DNA of 64,000 nt from Odontocerum albicorne (taxonomy: Eukaryota > Arthropoda > Insecta > Trichoptera > Odontoceridae): assembly GCA_949825065.1 (NCBI GenBank), contig OX463844.1, positions 24,833,763 to 24,897,762 on the forward strand, given 5' to 3'. The notes under the pieces are model-generated. The model had not been told where the DNA came from and did not search any database. It worked only from the letters and a program-made list of their open reading frames with translations. The position numbers and the translations under genes are program-made. Of the stretch, positions 47,761 through 59,678 are shown one piece after another. Numbering within the stretch: position 1 is the stretch's first letter; the number at the start of each line of letters is the position of its first letter.

Positions 47761-47822
47761 CTATATATCAATTGATTCCGCATTTCCCAACCGTTTTATG
47801 GACGGCGCGGCGGGTCCGTTAG
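47761..47822 (-). CDS. Candidate short terminal exon, weak
   Basis: Minus strand: GTACAG, two bases, NGPAAPSIKRLGNAESIDI, then TAG. GC-rich patch just beside TACTCGTA (47826-47833), which lies in the would-be acceptor region. Weak. Confidence 0.2.
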
Positions 47823-48607
47823 CTGTACGAGTATCCATCAGATGATAGTCATTATTCCGATGTAACGTCCGATTATTATTGAAATTTTCCGGCAATCGGT
47901 TAAACGGTTGTTACAACACAAATGTATCTTGTTGCTTGTTACGTTTATGTTGTAAAATTGAATTTTAGGCTTGATACGAGAACAAGTATAACCTAATTAC
48001 ATAATTTTATAATAAATATGAAATTTATAAAAATAATCACAACAAAAGGCATCATAACTTATGCTAACATCTTACGTGATTTAATTATGCCTGTATGTTA
48101 AAATATATCTTGGAAATTTGAAGAACTCCATTTTTTAACTATTTAATAATGTATTATTTTATGATTCCACTGATAACATGAACCCTCACGACACATGTTT
48201 CTACTTCCTATCTCGTGGCTCTTTTCACGCCGAATGATCCTAGTTTGTTACCTGAGCAATACTTAGGTCCAACTGGTGTTATGTTTCATCTGAAGTGTGT
48301 GTGGTCTATTGACATAAACGTAAAATTTCAATGACATAATAAGACACAACATTGACCTAAGCATTCCTTTCTTAAAATAATGGGATCAATCCGCTTAAAG
48401 AAAGCCTCAAATATGAGTCAGAAACTCATATCGCCGGGATTCATATAATGAATGGAATAAGAATATAAAAAATGGGTTCTTTTGAAGTTTGGTTTGTGGG
48501 TTTATCATATTAAAAAATATAAAGTAGCTTACCCCCCCTCCTCATCAACGATGGTTGGTTGGAATATATTTCAATTTAGCAAAAAGTCTGCCGTATTGTA
48601 CATTGTA

Positions 48608-48985
48608 TGAGTTGCATGGCCGTACAGTAACGCACTGGACTTCCGCATGGAAGGTCGCCGGTTCGAACCCTTGCGCTGCTCTACTCCCCTCGCATAACAC
48701 AGGCATTTTTTCCGTCTGGTATTCGGGGGTATAAGAATACCTATGACGTCGGTCATATCTATTCTTTTTAAAAAAGAGAGGGAAACATGTCAGAGTGCTC
48801 CAATCGTCTCATTTCGGTGTGCCATCGAATCCAGTACAGCGGTGTAGTCGGTGAGTGTGTTGGTGTGCAGTGGCTCACTCACTTAAAAAAACTCCACAGC
48901 ATTGCTTCCCTTTCTAACTGAATTGGTGCTGTAATGGCAAGGGGATCTTCGACTACGAGGTCCAGCAACGACGATGATAATGTAC
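48608..48985 (+). mobile_element. SINE-A, most complete copy
   Basis: 378 bp. A-box-like TGGCCGTACAGTAACGC, B box GGTCGCCGGTTCGAACCC, body GGTATTCGGGGGTATAAG, A-rich stretch, CTCCAATCGTCTCATTTCGG, GTGGCTCACTCACTTAA and the LINE-Z-like tail AATGGCAAGGGGATCTTCG, ACTACGAGGTCCAGCAACG ending in GATGATAATG. tRNA head, unrelated body and LINE-derived tail are the three-part structure of a classical SINE. Confidence 0.85.
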
Positions 48986-49319
48986 AATAAATTATTACGT
49001 ATCAGAAATAAATATCTATGATAGTATATATGATATATATGGTACGTATTGATCGCATTATTTTGTTCTAATAAATAATCTAAATATCTGCTTAAACATC
49101 CGAGTCAGCATTACCGATACCAATATCCTATTGAATAGGATACCTGTTTTTAACTTTCAATAAAATTATGAAAACAAATCTGTTCAATAAGCCTAGAATT
49201 AATGATAGTTCTATTTCTATCAAATGCTTTATTGAAGCATTTTCGAAGAGTGTCTAAAATTGCAATTGAAAAATCACAACAGTAATACCGATTCAATAAA
49301 TAATAAGATTTACTAATAA

Positions 49320-49710
49320 TAAAATATAGTGTCGCTTACACAGCAGACTCGCTTCGCCTCAAGGGCGCTCTAACTCGGGAATCAAACCCACTAACATACT
49401 GTTGAAGAATTAAAAATATTACGAAAAATAAAATACGTAGAATGTAAGGATAAGTAAGTTGCGGCTGCGACCATTAGATTGGGTAGTTACCCGCATTTGT
49501 ATATGTTTAGAAAAAAATATTTACTTACTAAGGGAAGAGAAACTACAAAGAAACCTAATAGTTCTTCTGATATGTGATAGTAACACATTTATATTGAGAT
49601 GGAGTGTAGTATATGTATGTTTTGTTCATATATAATCACAGAGTTTGATAAAATCTCCCAAAAATTGTTGTCTTCAAGTGCTTCCTGAAGTTGCACACGT
49701 CGCCTCGTTG
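49320..49710 (+). repeat. Family C interspersed repeat, reference copy
   Basis: Ordered blocks: CAGCAGACTCGCTTCGCC, TCAAGGGCGCTCTAACTCG, GAATGTAAGGATAAG, TTGCGGCTGCGACC, GGGAAGAGAAACTAC, AAAGAAACC, GGAGTGTAGTATATG and TCTTCAAGTGCTTCCTG. Matched at 62615-63185 and, reversed, at 22440-22830 and the window start. No open frame and no terminal repeats recognised. Confidence 0.6.
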
Positions 49711-50499
49711 TTACTTGGCTTATGTGAAGGATTCTATGCAAAGGTAAAGTTACTTCGCGTAAATATTACTTATGCATAGAATGTAGAATATTTGATGTTA
49801 TAGGGTTTGAATAAACCATCCAATTTGAATATTGTAGCACCAGTGATATGTTGACCTGTTTCTATTTGAAAATATCCCAGCATGTGAAAAACTCACAGTG
49901 GTGGATAATTCTGAATAAAAATCTCAAAATAAGGTAAAATTTTACTACTGAAATTGAATCACAATTTTTAGGTAAAATTTTATTTTATTCAATTTTATTT
50001 TGGAAACAGACTCAGATAACACGAAAAAAACTTTGTTTCAAAAACATTTCATGAATATTTGAGGTTGTTATGTAATTCATCTTCACCGTGACTTAATTAA
50101 TGTAAGCACATATATATCTATGTGTACGAGTATCACACAGTTGTCATGTATCTTATTAAATAAAAACTGATATATCGGCCGTACGGCTTTTGTGAAAAAT
50201 ACAATACCTTGAGCCGATATTTCAGCTTTCTGAAATATACCATTTATATAAAAATTTTAACATATTACTCGTATATTTATAAGATTTATTTTTATGGTAA
50301 TATATTAATACTACTGCAAAGTTATATGGATGTTTTACTGAGTTTCGTTTAATTTTTATTGATTTATGATATTTCTTCCATGAAATATTAGGTTCTCGTA
50401 TTTATATAAATAACATTGAAAATTGGTTGGGCATTCAAGTGTTACTAAATGAAGCATAACATTAGTGCTTATGTATATATTTCATACATTTTATTATTG
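49711..50499. other. AT-rich spacer, nothing recognised
   Basis: No gene recognised; two TACGAGTA/TACTCGTA motifs at 50125 and 50266. Confidence 0.35.
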
Positions 50500-50705
50500 C
50501 AACATCTTTGCCCTAGTTGATAGGACCTCTGTCTATCAACTCGTGTATTTATGGTTTGATTCCCTATAACACCCTATAAACAAGCGTGCTAGTGTTGTTT
50601 CCACTCAAGACATTTTTTCATACATTTCTGGTTGGATAGAATTTCCACATTGTAATAAGCCCATTGTAATAAAAAGCATATTGTAATAATAACTGGAATT
50701 ATTTA
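50500..50705 (+). mobile_element. SINE-B copy, sense
   Basis: Head TTTGCCCTAGTTGATAGG, CTCTGTCTATCAACTC, B box TATGGTTTGATTCCC, then TTGTTTCCACTCAAGAC, ATTTCTGGTTGGATAG and GTAATAAGCCC, the last block locally repeated. Confidence 0.65.
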
Positions 50706-50773
50706 AGTAATAAATAAACTTTTTTATCCCACTAATTAATGGTTATTAGTGGAATAAAAAGCAGTTCATTGTG

Positions 50774-51674
50774 AAGGGGGTATTCTCATTTGGATTTTTT
50801 TTAAATCGATTTTTTTTTCATGTAATTTTTTTATAATCCTTTCTGAATCATTTCTAGTAAGAAATTTTCAAAAATCTTGAAAATTCGAAAAGTTTTGAAG
50901 GCTTATAGTCGAGCGCACCGGTCGAAAAATGATCTGGGCTTCGCAGCTTTCGGGTTGTCTATTGTTATGGCAGCAGCCTTATTTTCCGAGAATTCTCGTT
51001 CAATAGGATTTCTTGGAAGATGAATTGATATTTAGTTTGTTGGGATTTTTGAACAAGTTTATTTGGCCCTGGAATTCCTGATTAACAGTAATTTGAAAAT
51101 ATTTACTTTAATTCGTGTAAAAATCGCACTTGAAACTTTAAACGCGTTTCCTGAAAAAATCACTTTTTTTTAAACTATTACCCATAAGAACTCCAAAACG
51201 AATTAACCTATTTTAATGAATCAGTACTTATTCTCTTTGTTATGCTTCTCTCTATAGCCGGTACTAGAATTATTTCAATCGATTTTTTTTCACTCCTCTA
51301 AAGACAAAAAAATGAATTTTTAATTTCAACAAGCCGCCATTTTTTTCAAATTATTATTTTTTAATTATTCTAGTACCAGCAATAGTCACATGCTTTCTGA
51401 GTAAAACAATTTATTATTTTTAATTTTCAGACTTGTACAACAACCACAATTACGGGCATAATGGACCTCCTCCGTGTACGGGTGGCCTGGCCTTACTTCC
51501 GACTTAATAACAACAAAAATATTATTTCTTTTTATCATAAAGTTTTATGAAAACGTTCTTAAAAGATAAATAAATATGTCTAAAAAATCACAATCAAAAA
51601 AAAATATTCGTTCACTAAAAAAAATTTCTTAAATATCGTCGATTTTTCGGCCCATGAAATGAGAATACCCCCTT
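50774..51674. mobile_element. 901-bp element with perfect 18-bp TIRs
   Basis: AAGGGGGTATTCTCATTT (50774-50791) is exactly complementary to 51657-51674. The interior is non-coding and contains internal inverted segments (TACTAGAATTATT near 51263 against AATTATTCTAGTA near 51363). No target duplication is clear in the immediate flanks. Probably a non-autonomous DNA transposon; superfamily not determined. Confidence 0.8.
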
Positions 51675-51689
51675 AAATATTCTAAATCA

Positions 51690-52070
51690 TATCATAGTTT
51701 CCCAAACTTTTTCGCCCCGTAGACCACTTGCCGATTTTTTGTTTTACGTAGACCCCTGCCTGCCTAATATTGAATTTTCCTAAACTTACTTATTCCAAAT
51801 GTGTTTTTGACAGCTGACACAGTGCTGAACAGCACTGACACCTTGATAAGGTTTTTTTGTAGAGTGGGCAATTGTAAAAACAGAAAAACATGTACAATTT
51901 TTATACATACTTTTATTGAAAATACACAAAATGCAAGTAAATATTTGACTTTGGAACGAAACAAATCAAAACCTAGTAAAATTCTTACATACACAAATAA
52001 TACTGTTAATGAGAGGGATGAAACTGGTGCTCTGATAGCAATGGTTCAATATTTGGCTTCGAATTAGTGA
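51690..52070 (+). mobile_element. Possible hAT-like fragment
   Basis: GTTTCCCAAACTTTTTCGCC then CGTAGACCACTTGCCG resembles hAT terminal sequence (CAGTGGTTCCCAAACTTTTT with (C/G)GGACCAC), and the downstream AAATACACAAAATGCAAG is A-rich as in such non-autonomous copies. The other terminus was not found. The 88-codon frame over it has no hAT dimerisation motif. Confidence 0.35.
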
Positions 52071-52394
52071 GGTCTAGTCTTAAATCTCAACGTTCAGTGA
52101 TTTGCATTCGATTTCTTTATATAAGTATTTTCACTTTGGGAATCTTTGTTGTAAATGAAATATTCAAAATCTACTTTTATATTTAAATACATTGGTCAAA
52201 ATTACAATGTCGGAAAGAAAGTTTTTTTATTTTTCTCTTAAACAAACTTATATTTTCATGCGTGAAAAATTCCACTATTATTGGGGGTGTATTCCGATTG
52301 GGAAGATTTTATGAGATGACCCCATTTTTTTGTGTTTCTTTCTGTTTGTATGTAACCTTAAACTCTTTAATCTCTGAACCAAGTAATTTGCAAA

Positions 52395-52490
52395 ACATCT
52401 GTAAATCTTGTCTGGTTAGTTGAAAGAGATTGGCGTAAGCCAATAAACCGTCGATTATACCTCTTGCGCAATAATGTGCCTTATTAATAA
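52395..52490 (+). mobile_element. SINE-B 3' fragment
   Basis: TCTTGTCTGGTTAGTTG, AAAGAGATTGGCG, AAGCCAATAAACCG and TCGATTATACC match the SINE-B 3' region; the final tail is lost. Confidence 0.55.
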
Positions 52491-53834
52491 AATAAATTCA
52501 TAGAAAAAAATAAACATGTACGAAGAAAATAAGAAAACATGCACATGTAAGTTTTTTCATCTTGTTTTATATACATACAAGATGACAAGTGACAAAAGTT
52601 TCATATGGTTTTTTTTAAGACTTTGTTTTAATGAGTTTCAACATGCGAGACAGCAAACAAGACTGTTTGATGCGATACTAAATGCTTGTCGGATAAACAA
52701 AACATTACTTTAATGACTTTGAAAATAATGGTTTTAAAGATCAGATTTATTCAAGCGTAATTGGAATTCTTTACTTTAGATAAACTCTTTTCCTAGTAAA
52801 ATTTACGAATCGTGTATGTCCGGTTTTTAAATTATTCGAGTTTATATTTATTAATGTTTTATTCTAACGTTCGTATTGAAGTGTTTTATTATTGAAATAT
52901 ATATTTTTTTCCTGTGTATATTTTATAATCATAGCTTAAGTACATCTATAGTCTCACTTAAATCCGCATTTGTTCCAAAGTTACTATCCATTTTTTCTCA
53001 AAAAAATACAATACATACACGTGTAGTATGGAAGGAAAAAAGTGCACACACGAGAACGTAACCGCATGCAGGCAACAAACATACTCAAACATTGTAAATT
53101 TGCGTTTCAAACTTACATTATTGTTGAAACTTTCATTGAAAGAAGCATAAAAAATTAAGAGCTATTTTAATGACCGATCGTTCCATTGCATGAACTAACT
53201 TTTCACGAATTTGAATACTATAATATTCATTTTTGTATTAAGTTTTTGTTCATTTTGTGCAAATAAATTAAACTAACCATGAATTCTAAAATATGCACTG
53301 TTTTTTGCTATGTTTATTTTCATTTTAAGTTAATTGTTATGAATTCAAAGCACTTTCTAATTAAAAAGCGCAAATTGTTATTTTTGATATATTTATTATG
53401 TAGTTTCAAACTAATATTTGATTAGCCAATCCAACTCAAAATAAGTGCTAAAATTTATTCGTAATTTTTTCAAATATTCAACTTTTTACAAATTCGTTAT
53501 TTTTTTCATAACTAAGTCATATATAATTTTGCAATTTTTATACATTTAAGCAATACTTTGTGGAGATTGTATTTTTATGATTCTTTCTTACGAAATTTGA
53601 TAAACGATAGAAAGTTTAATATGTTTAATGCATATTAAAGCTTTATTTCTTATCCGATTTTAAAACCAATTTATTCTTTAACATTTGAATGATTTTTCTT
53701 TATTGCATAGCGAATATAAAATATGTCCTAAAACAATTCCATGATAATTATGACATGTTTTCTTCCATGCTTTTGGAGTCACTCATCTTATTTATATAGT
53801 AATTAGTAAATCACTTTTGTTAATTTATGCAGTG
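52491..53834. other. AT-rich spacer, nothing recognised
   Basis: No gene or repeat recognised over about 1.3 kb. Confidence 0.35.
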
Positions 53835-53945
53835 ATGCAAACATATTGAAGAGCGTGGCCAGGAGACAAATCCTCCATGAATCAAGCCCTCGGGCTTAGA
53901 ACCACCGGGTTACACCACACGCATCTCTCAGTTCGTAGTCATATG
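53835..53945 (-). repeat. Family E interspersed repeat
   Basis: ATTGAAGAGCGTGGCCAGG, GAGACAAATCC, AATCAAGCCCTCGGGC and TTAGAACCACCGGG match the antisense Family E consensus; one of the GC-richer copies. Confidence 0.5.
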
Positions 53946-54189
53946 TAATGGTAATACTGTCACAGTTGTAGGGGTAGCAATATTCACAATACACAAGTCT
54001 AGTGTTAATGAGAATATGAACTTTTTAACCAGAATACTTTTTAAAACCCAAAATACCCGGGTGCAAAAAAATGCCTTAAAGAAAAAAGTCCTTGCTATTT
54101 CTTCTCCAAAATATTTCACTTTTTCTTTGATCTGAACTTTGAAAAACACATGTGATCGATTGAATCATGTGGAAAAAACTCTTCCGACC

Positions 54190-54325
54190 GGCCAGATAGA
54201 TTTTAAAGACGCCCTAAGTGAAAACCAGACTCGAACCCTTTAAAAAAACGAGTTCCAATGGGAATCGAACTCGCAACTCGCATGCTGGAAAATAGGTGTC
54301 TTACCAAATAGACCACAAATATTGA
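54190..54325 (-). mobile_element. SINE-B 5' half, antisense
   Basis: CCCTAAGTGAAAACCAGACTC, CGAGTTCCAATGGG, AATCGAACTCGCAAC (B-box complement), GGAAAATAGGTGTCTTACC and AAATAGACCAC (A-box complement). Confidence 0.7.
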
Positions 54326-54984
54326 CCGTGGTATTTAATTTGGTTCAATTAAATAAATCTAGGTTTTCATATAACGCTATTTATTTCGTTACCGTTCCCT
54401 TCATATACGAATTTATACTAGACGGCTACTTTAGTAGGTCAGGATAACATTTTATTTAATAGATAAAAGTCTTTCAACTAAAAGTTGTAAATCGAACTTG
54501 GGCTGCCTGGGATTAAGCAAGCGTGCAATGAAAGCTGAAAACTTTGATAAAACCACTAACAGAAAATGTGTGCCATATTTACATACTAATGCTCTACTAA
54601 GTTGTTCCGAGCTACGCTGAGTTGTTCCGCGCTACAGGGATTAGGATAAGAATTGATATGATAGTGGCTTACCTCAGATATGTGATAACCCCTTAAGACA
54701 TAATAACGATTTATGCAAATTCCTATGTAAATAAGTGCTTAAAAAGTATCGACGATATAACCAGAAAAGCGATCTTTAATCAAATCTCAGGGTTTTTCTT
54801 TATTAACCGTATTGGAATTATCATACATCTTCATACTGTCGGAAGAGTCGAAATGCGCCGACACTTCAGAGACAGCATTAGTGATAGCACGAATCTGGTA
54901 AATAGGAGACTTGCTATTCGCTATTGACATCCTAGTTTTAAATACATGATACTTTTGGACATCATTCCGCCTGGATGTGATCAG

Positions 54985-55230
54985 TATCGCTTATAAGCAC
55001 GCCATTACCCTCTTGGGGTAGGCTGAGAGGACAGACCGCCGAACCTTCACCCCACGACATATTTCCTTCAAATCTTTCACGTCCACACATTTTCTGTTTT
55101 TCTTACTTTTCCATCTTTCAAAGTTGTATTCACTTTGTCCATCTATACTTTTTTAGATCGTTCTCTACCACGACTTCCATTTATGATGTGTTTCATTAGG
55201 ACGCGATTAATAATCAATTTAAGTACATTT
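54985..55230 (-). pseudogene. LINE-R 3' fragment, antisense
   Basis: CTTGGGGTAGGCTGAGAGG, CAAATCTTTCACGTCC, TTGTATTCACTTTGTCC and TCTACCACGACTTCC follow the antisense LINE-R 3' order. Confidence 0.5.
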
Positions 55231-56811
55231 AATAAAATTCCTTCAAACATTTTTCCAAACATTTTGTTAATATGTTTATTTTTTTATAATCTATTCATTT
55301 TGAAAATGCTTTTTTGATATTTTTCGTTCTGTTTCAAATATTTCGTGTTTTTACTTAGAACGATGTAACTGAAATTTCAATATATAAATAAATATGACGT
55401 ATGTTGAAAAGAAATTGAATATAAAGCATATATCATGTTGGCGTCTGAGTTAATAGGCTAAGATCAGTGAACAGGTAAAATAATACTACTGAGCTATTTG
55501 CAAAGTTTACTTGTATGGTAAGTAGTTAATCCAGTTTCGTACTAATTTTATCTACAGCTGTTACATCAGGTCTTGCCAACATTCGATCTGATGTCATTAT
55601 TTGTTGTGTTGCTTTATGATAAAATATTTTCTTCTGTCGCATAAATTATCAATAATAAAAAAACTGTATTTTCTATATTTTTACAATTCGTAAAACCTTA
55701 GAACGAAAACTAAATTTTACTTCGTTATCTTATCCGTTCGTAATGCTTATCCTTAGAAATATACTTAGCATATTATAGACAAGGGGGAATTTTATATAAA
55801 TAAATTTTCGGAAACGGTATTTTTCTCAATTCGATAGATAATTGAGCTTCTTTTGTAAACATAACTAAAACACTTTTTAGGAAAGCATGAAGTGTTATTT
55901 TTATAATTAGTTAATTGAACATTATTTTAAATTAATATTTTTTTTTGTCTTTAACATCAAAATGAAATGAAACATGTTTTAACTATTGACAAAAAATTTG
56001 ATCTCATGCTTTTTCATAAACAATATAGTTTACTTAACGCATTGTGTTGAGCTTGACAGGAAAATGTTCTTAGTTTCTGATCAGTGTTTACTTTTAATTT
56101 TTAATAACACACTCTCTGAATCCAAGTTTCCCAAATCTTCAAATAACGATTATTTAGCCTTTTTTATTCTATTACAGAAAGTTCTAGTCGATTCCTAGTT
56201 TCCTCAACTTAAATGTTCAAGATGAAACTAAATTGTGCTCTAAACACAAATGTTTACGATACCTCATCAAATAGAGATACGCTTTGCTTAATATAAGTAG
56301 CAGATGTTATTTTAGATTGAATTTACAAGTCCGCCAACAAAATGTCGTCTTTGGATATTTCATTTAATGCCATTAGAAACATTTCTCTTTGTATCAAATA
56401 ACACGACGGTTTAAGCGCGTTAAATGCTCCAAAAAAATCTGTTATTTATTTATAAACAGAGTATCATTTTCAATGTTAACATGAAACAAGTATACATATT
56501 TATTTGAAAAAATAAATTCCAATGTCAACTTTTACTATTCTGTCATAACAATTATAATTATAATATTATAGTAAAAAAAATAAAGCTTTTATTCCAGCAG
56601 GTGTGTACGGAAGTATGGTACAATTCGACACAGTGCATATTTAAAAAATAGCGATACGCATGCAAGTAGTAATAAAAGAAAGACAAAAATTCTTACACAT
56701 AAAAAACAAATATTAAATCAAATAAGAAAAACACAAATATGTTATAACATAAAATGCGAATGATTGTAAAAAAATATCTAAAAACGAATGAAAAACATAA
56801 GTTTAGGAAAT
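55231..56811. other. AT-rich spacer, nothing recognised
   Basis: No gene or repeat recognised over about 1.6 kb. Confidence 0.35.
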
Positions 56812-57090
56812 TAAAATTTGATCAAGTTATACAATATATTGTTGCGGTGTCTCTACTAAAGTCTTATTATTAAAATTTAATCAAGTTATATATTGTTGCG
56901 GTGTCTCTATTAAAGTCTTATTATTAAAATTTAATCAAGTTATATATTGTTGCGGTGTCTCTACTAAAGTCTTATTATTAAAATTTAATCAAGTTATATA
57001 TTGTTGCGGTGTCTCTACTAAAGTCTTATTATTAAAATTTAATCAAGTTATATATTGTTGCGGTGTCTCTACTAAAGTCTTATTATTAAT
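56812..57090. repeat. 54-bp tandem array, five units
   Basis: Units containing TTAATCAAGTTATATATTG then TTGCGGTGTCTCTACTAAAG; the GTTGCGG core occurs at 56841, 56895, 56949, 57003 and 57057, exactly 54 bp apart. Units are almost identical except the first, which is slightly longer at its left side. Confidence 0.97.
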
Positions 57091-57128
57091 TTTTTCCTCT
57101 ATTGGTTTTATAGAGTCGAATATATCTA

Positions 57129-57178
57129 TTATAAACGTGCTCTCATAGTCTCAGGAGCGACATTAATTCTGTTGAAAC
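57129..57178 (-). CDS. Candidate short terminal exon
   Basis: Minus strand: a strong acceptor (ATTTATTTTTCAATGGCAG), two bases, FNRINVAPETMRARL and TAA. The splice context is among the best in the window but the peptide is only 15 residues. Confidence 0.25.
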
Positions 57179-57299
57179 CTGCCATTGAAAAATAAATATG
57201 AATTAATTAATTTTAAGTGTTTACACCAATCTATTCATTTGAATTGTATGTTCAAAGTATTACAAAAGTCCAACCACCCTTTTAAAAACATTAGTTTGT

Positions 57300-57385
57300 T
57301 AGCCGCCGTAGCCTAACGGTTAGAATTCGTGCCCCAAGTTCGATTCCTGATGGATTCACTGCTGGACTGATTTTACTTTTAGATC
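57300..57385 (+). mobile_element. tRNA-like SINE head
   Basis: GCCGTAGCCTAACGG (A-box-like) and CCCAAGTTCGATTCCTG (B box) with only about 20 bp between them, too short for a full tRNA. Followed by GGACTGATTTTACTTTTAG. Probably a SINE head of the SINE-B type or a relative. Confidence 0.5.
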
Positions 57386-57960
57386 GTTTTACATCTGAAT
57401 TTATATTTTTCTGCTACTTATATGCTAAATAAATTCATATAGCGTTATTTACCAACGTTAATATACATGAATAATTTTATATGTCTAGACTGTGCGTTTA
57501 CGTAAGTGCAATAGCTTGCACGTTTTATTGGCGTTTTCATTTCGTTGACAACCATCAAGAAATTGCCTATCATATAAATAAAAAAAAACAAGTACATGCA
57601 GTATATTTTTAAGACTAAGTTTACACAGTTAAATGCCAAAGGCGATACATTAAGAAAAATATAATGTGTTTTTATACTCGTGTATTTTAAGTATTAGTAA
57701 AACGATATATATTGAGTGCAAATACATATTCTATTGTATATTAAATTATGTGGACACAAAATATTTTCTTTTGCTTTTAATATTGAGATGAATATTTATT
57801 GGATCTAACATATTTCGAATGTGGAAAAAATGGTAATACACAAATATCATTATTAAAAACTCTTAACATTGTAAATTGTATTTACTTATGCAATGTTCCT
57901 TTGGTTTCAGGTAAACTATGCATAAATCAAACCATCGCTGGATACTATACGAGTATAAGC
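57386..57960. other. AT-rich spacer, nothing recognised
   Basis: Nothing supported; TACGAGTA at 57948-57955. Confidence 0.35.
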
Positions 57961-57962
57961 GA

Positions 57963-58096
57963 TGGAAGGAAGCGACTGTTGACAATACAGACGTTGGAAG
58001 GAAGCGACTGTTGACAATACAGGCGTTGGAAGGAGTTCAATTGTGAATCGTGCTGGAGTTGTGTGGCCATACTCTACTGAGTCAACTCTTCCGCAA
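57963..58096 (+). other. 32-bp tandem duplication and possible exon
   Basis: GGAAGGAAGCGACTGTTGAC recurs at a 32-bp period (57963, 57995). After the second unit, GACAATACAG could act as an acceptor; the next 74 bp read VGRSSIVNRAGVV then WPYSTESTLPQ and end at GTATGT. The minus strand is also open (CGRVDSVEYGHTTPARF), so coding strand is unresolved. Confidence 0.25.
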
Positions 58097-58484
58097 GTAT
58101 GTAAATGGAAATTGAGATGACGAAATGTCATGTTATTTGATTGAATACCATTTGTCCGTAATGCTGGTCATTATTTTGAAAAATCTAAAATTAATTAAAA
58201 ATTACCTTACTTTTCTGCTAATATAATGTAATGCGCTAATAAGCGACTTAAACAACTTTACATATCTCTTCAATGACGAAACGTGTTCCTCCATAAAACC
58301 TATTTTCTTGTCCTTTCCCATCTTCCTTTTCCCTCTCGAAACATTAATTTGCAAATACATTGTTTTAGTTAAAAATTTTAAAGAAGAAGAATAATTGTTT
58401 TTGTGTCTTTTTTTTATTTAATGTTTTACGTACGTTTAAGTTTTTTTCCGTTTAAAAAAGAGACGTAATCTTTCATCCACAAAT

Positions 58485-58575
58485 TGCCAGAAATGTGCGT
58501 AACTCTTGCGTGGTTGGCTGGAAGAGATTGCCACGTGGTAATAAATTCACTATTCAGGCAATAAAGTACCTAAAT
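58485..58575 (+). mobile_element. SINE-B 3' fragment
   Basis: CGTGGTTGGCTGGAAGAG, ATTGCCACGTGGTAATAAA and CACTATTCAGGC match the SINE-B 3' region. Confidence 0.6.
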
Positions 58576-58881
58576 CAATAAATGGGATATCTGATGCTTA
58601 CGAATTGCGCCCTTTTGATAACCAATGAGCTAAGCGACTTTCTGAATACATTTATGATGTGTGGCCCAACTAAAAATAAATATTAAATTACAAGGCGATT
58701 TATCATTTTAATTTGATTTTATTCATCATATGAATAAATTTGAACCGAGTGATAGATATTAAATTTAGTTTTATTGGTCAATGTTATGCGTCAATCGGTT
58801 GTGCGTCTCAACGGGTATTATGTTACTTGTATTTTAGCTGAAATTACATGCATTTGTCATGATATAGCTGAGAGTTATTGG

Positions 58882-59085
58882 CAGATTGTGAACAATCAGC
58901 TTATAAGGAGTTCTTAGTTTTTTTACATACCATACATATGTACAGATTGTGAACAATCAGCTTATTTATAACGAGTTCTTAGTTTTTTTACATACATACA
59001 GATTGTGAGCAATCAGCTTATGATAAGTTTTTTGTTTTTTTACATACATAACATATGTACATATTATGAACAATCAGCTTATGAC
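58882..59085. repeat. ~60-bp tandem array, four units
   Basis: CAGATTGTGAACAATCAGC starts units at 58882, 58943, 58999 and, diverged, at 59060. Each unit includes TTCTTAGTTTTTTTACATAC. Confidence 0.95.
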
Positions 59086-59615
59086 ATCGTCATTGCTGAA
59101 GGCGATAGTTAAGGAAATCTTGTGATTACTCGTGTTCGGATGTCGAGGGTATGCTGTGTCCGGGTACAATACACAAAATCTTCACCCCTTGGCACGAAGT
59201 GTATGCTAAGTGCAGTATGAGATAATGTGAAAACCCAACTACCGAAGGCAGAGGCACTACATGTATTACATTTCAGTTTTTGCATACATCATAAATCATA
59301 AATTACATTTATGCATTTTTTTTAATTCGTATATTTCATACATATATTGAATACATACAAGAAAATAAACTATGACTGCGATAAATTATGACATATGTAT
59401 ACTAAACAGTAAATATTTATTTAAAAAAATCTAAAATTCTAAAAGAATCAGTATGAGTATTAAATTGGTTGTTTTAAATAAGTTGTAGTTTTCTCTGTAG
59501 TTTCCATATCCAAAAAGTGAGCGAACGTTGTTTGGAATTTTAAACAAAAAAAGTTGGCTGTCACCTACAAGGCGTGTCATTAAGGAAAAGTTTTAATAAA
59601 GCTTTTGATCCCTAC
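59086..59615. other. Spacer, nothing recognised
   Basis: No supported gene or repeat. Confidence 0.35.
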
Positions 59616-59678
59616 CTGCATCCCCTTAGCCGTGCGCCTAGGGAAAACTGACTTATCCATCTCTTCCTCGTCCCGTTA
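59616..59678 (-). CDS. Candidate first coding exon, unidentified
   Basis: Minus strand: strong acceptor CTTCCTTTTGTGCTCCATCCC ending AG at 59679-59680, then a 63-bp block with an in-frame TAA, RDEEE and an ATG (59658-59660) opening MDKSVFPRRTAKGMQ, then GTAGGG as donor. It would be an exon with 5' UTR and start codon, read toward lower coordinates. Other frames are partly open. No protein match recognised. Confidence 0.3.

Noticed and set aside
56812..57090. CRISPR-like array
   Set aside because: Units are contiguous tandem copies without variable spacers, and the genome is eukaryotic.
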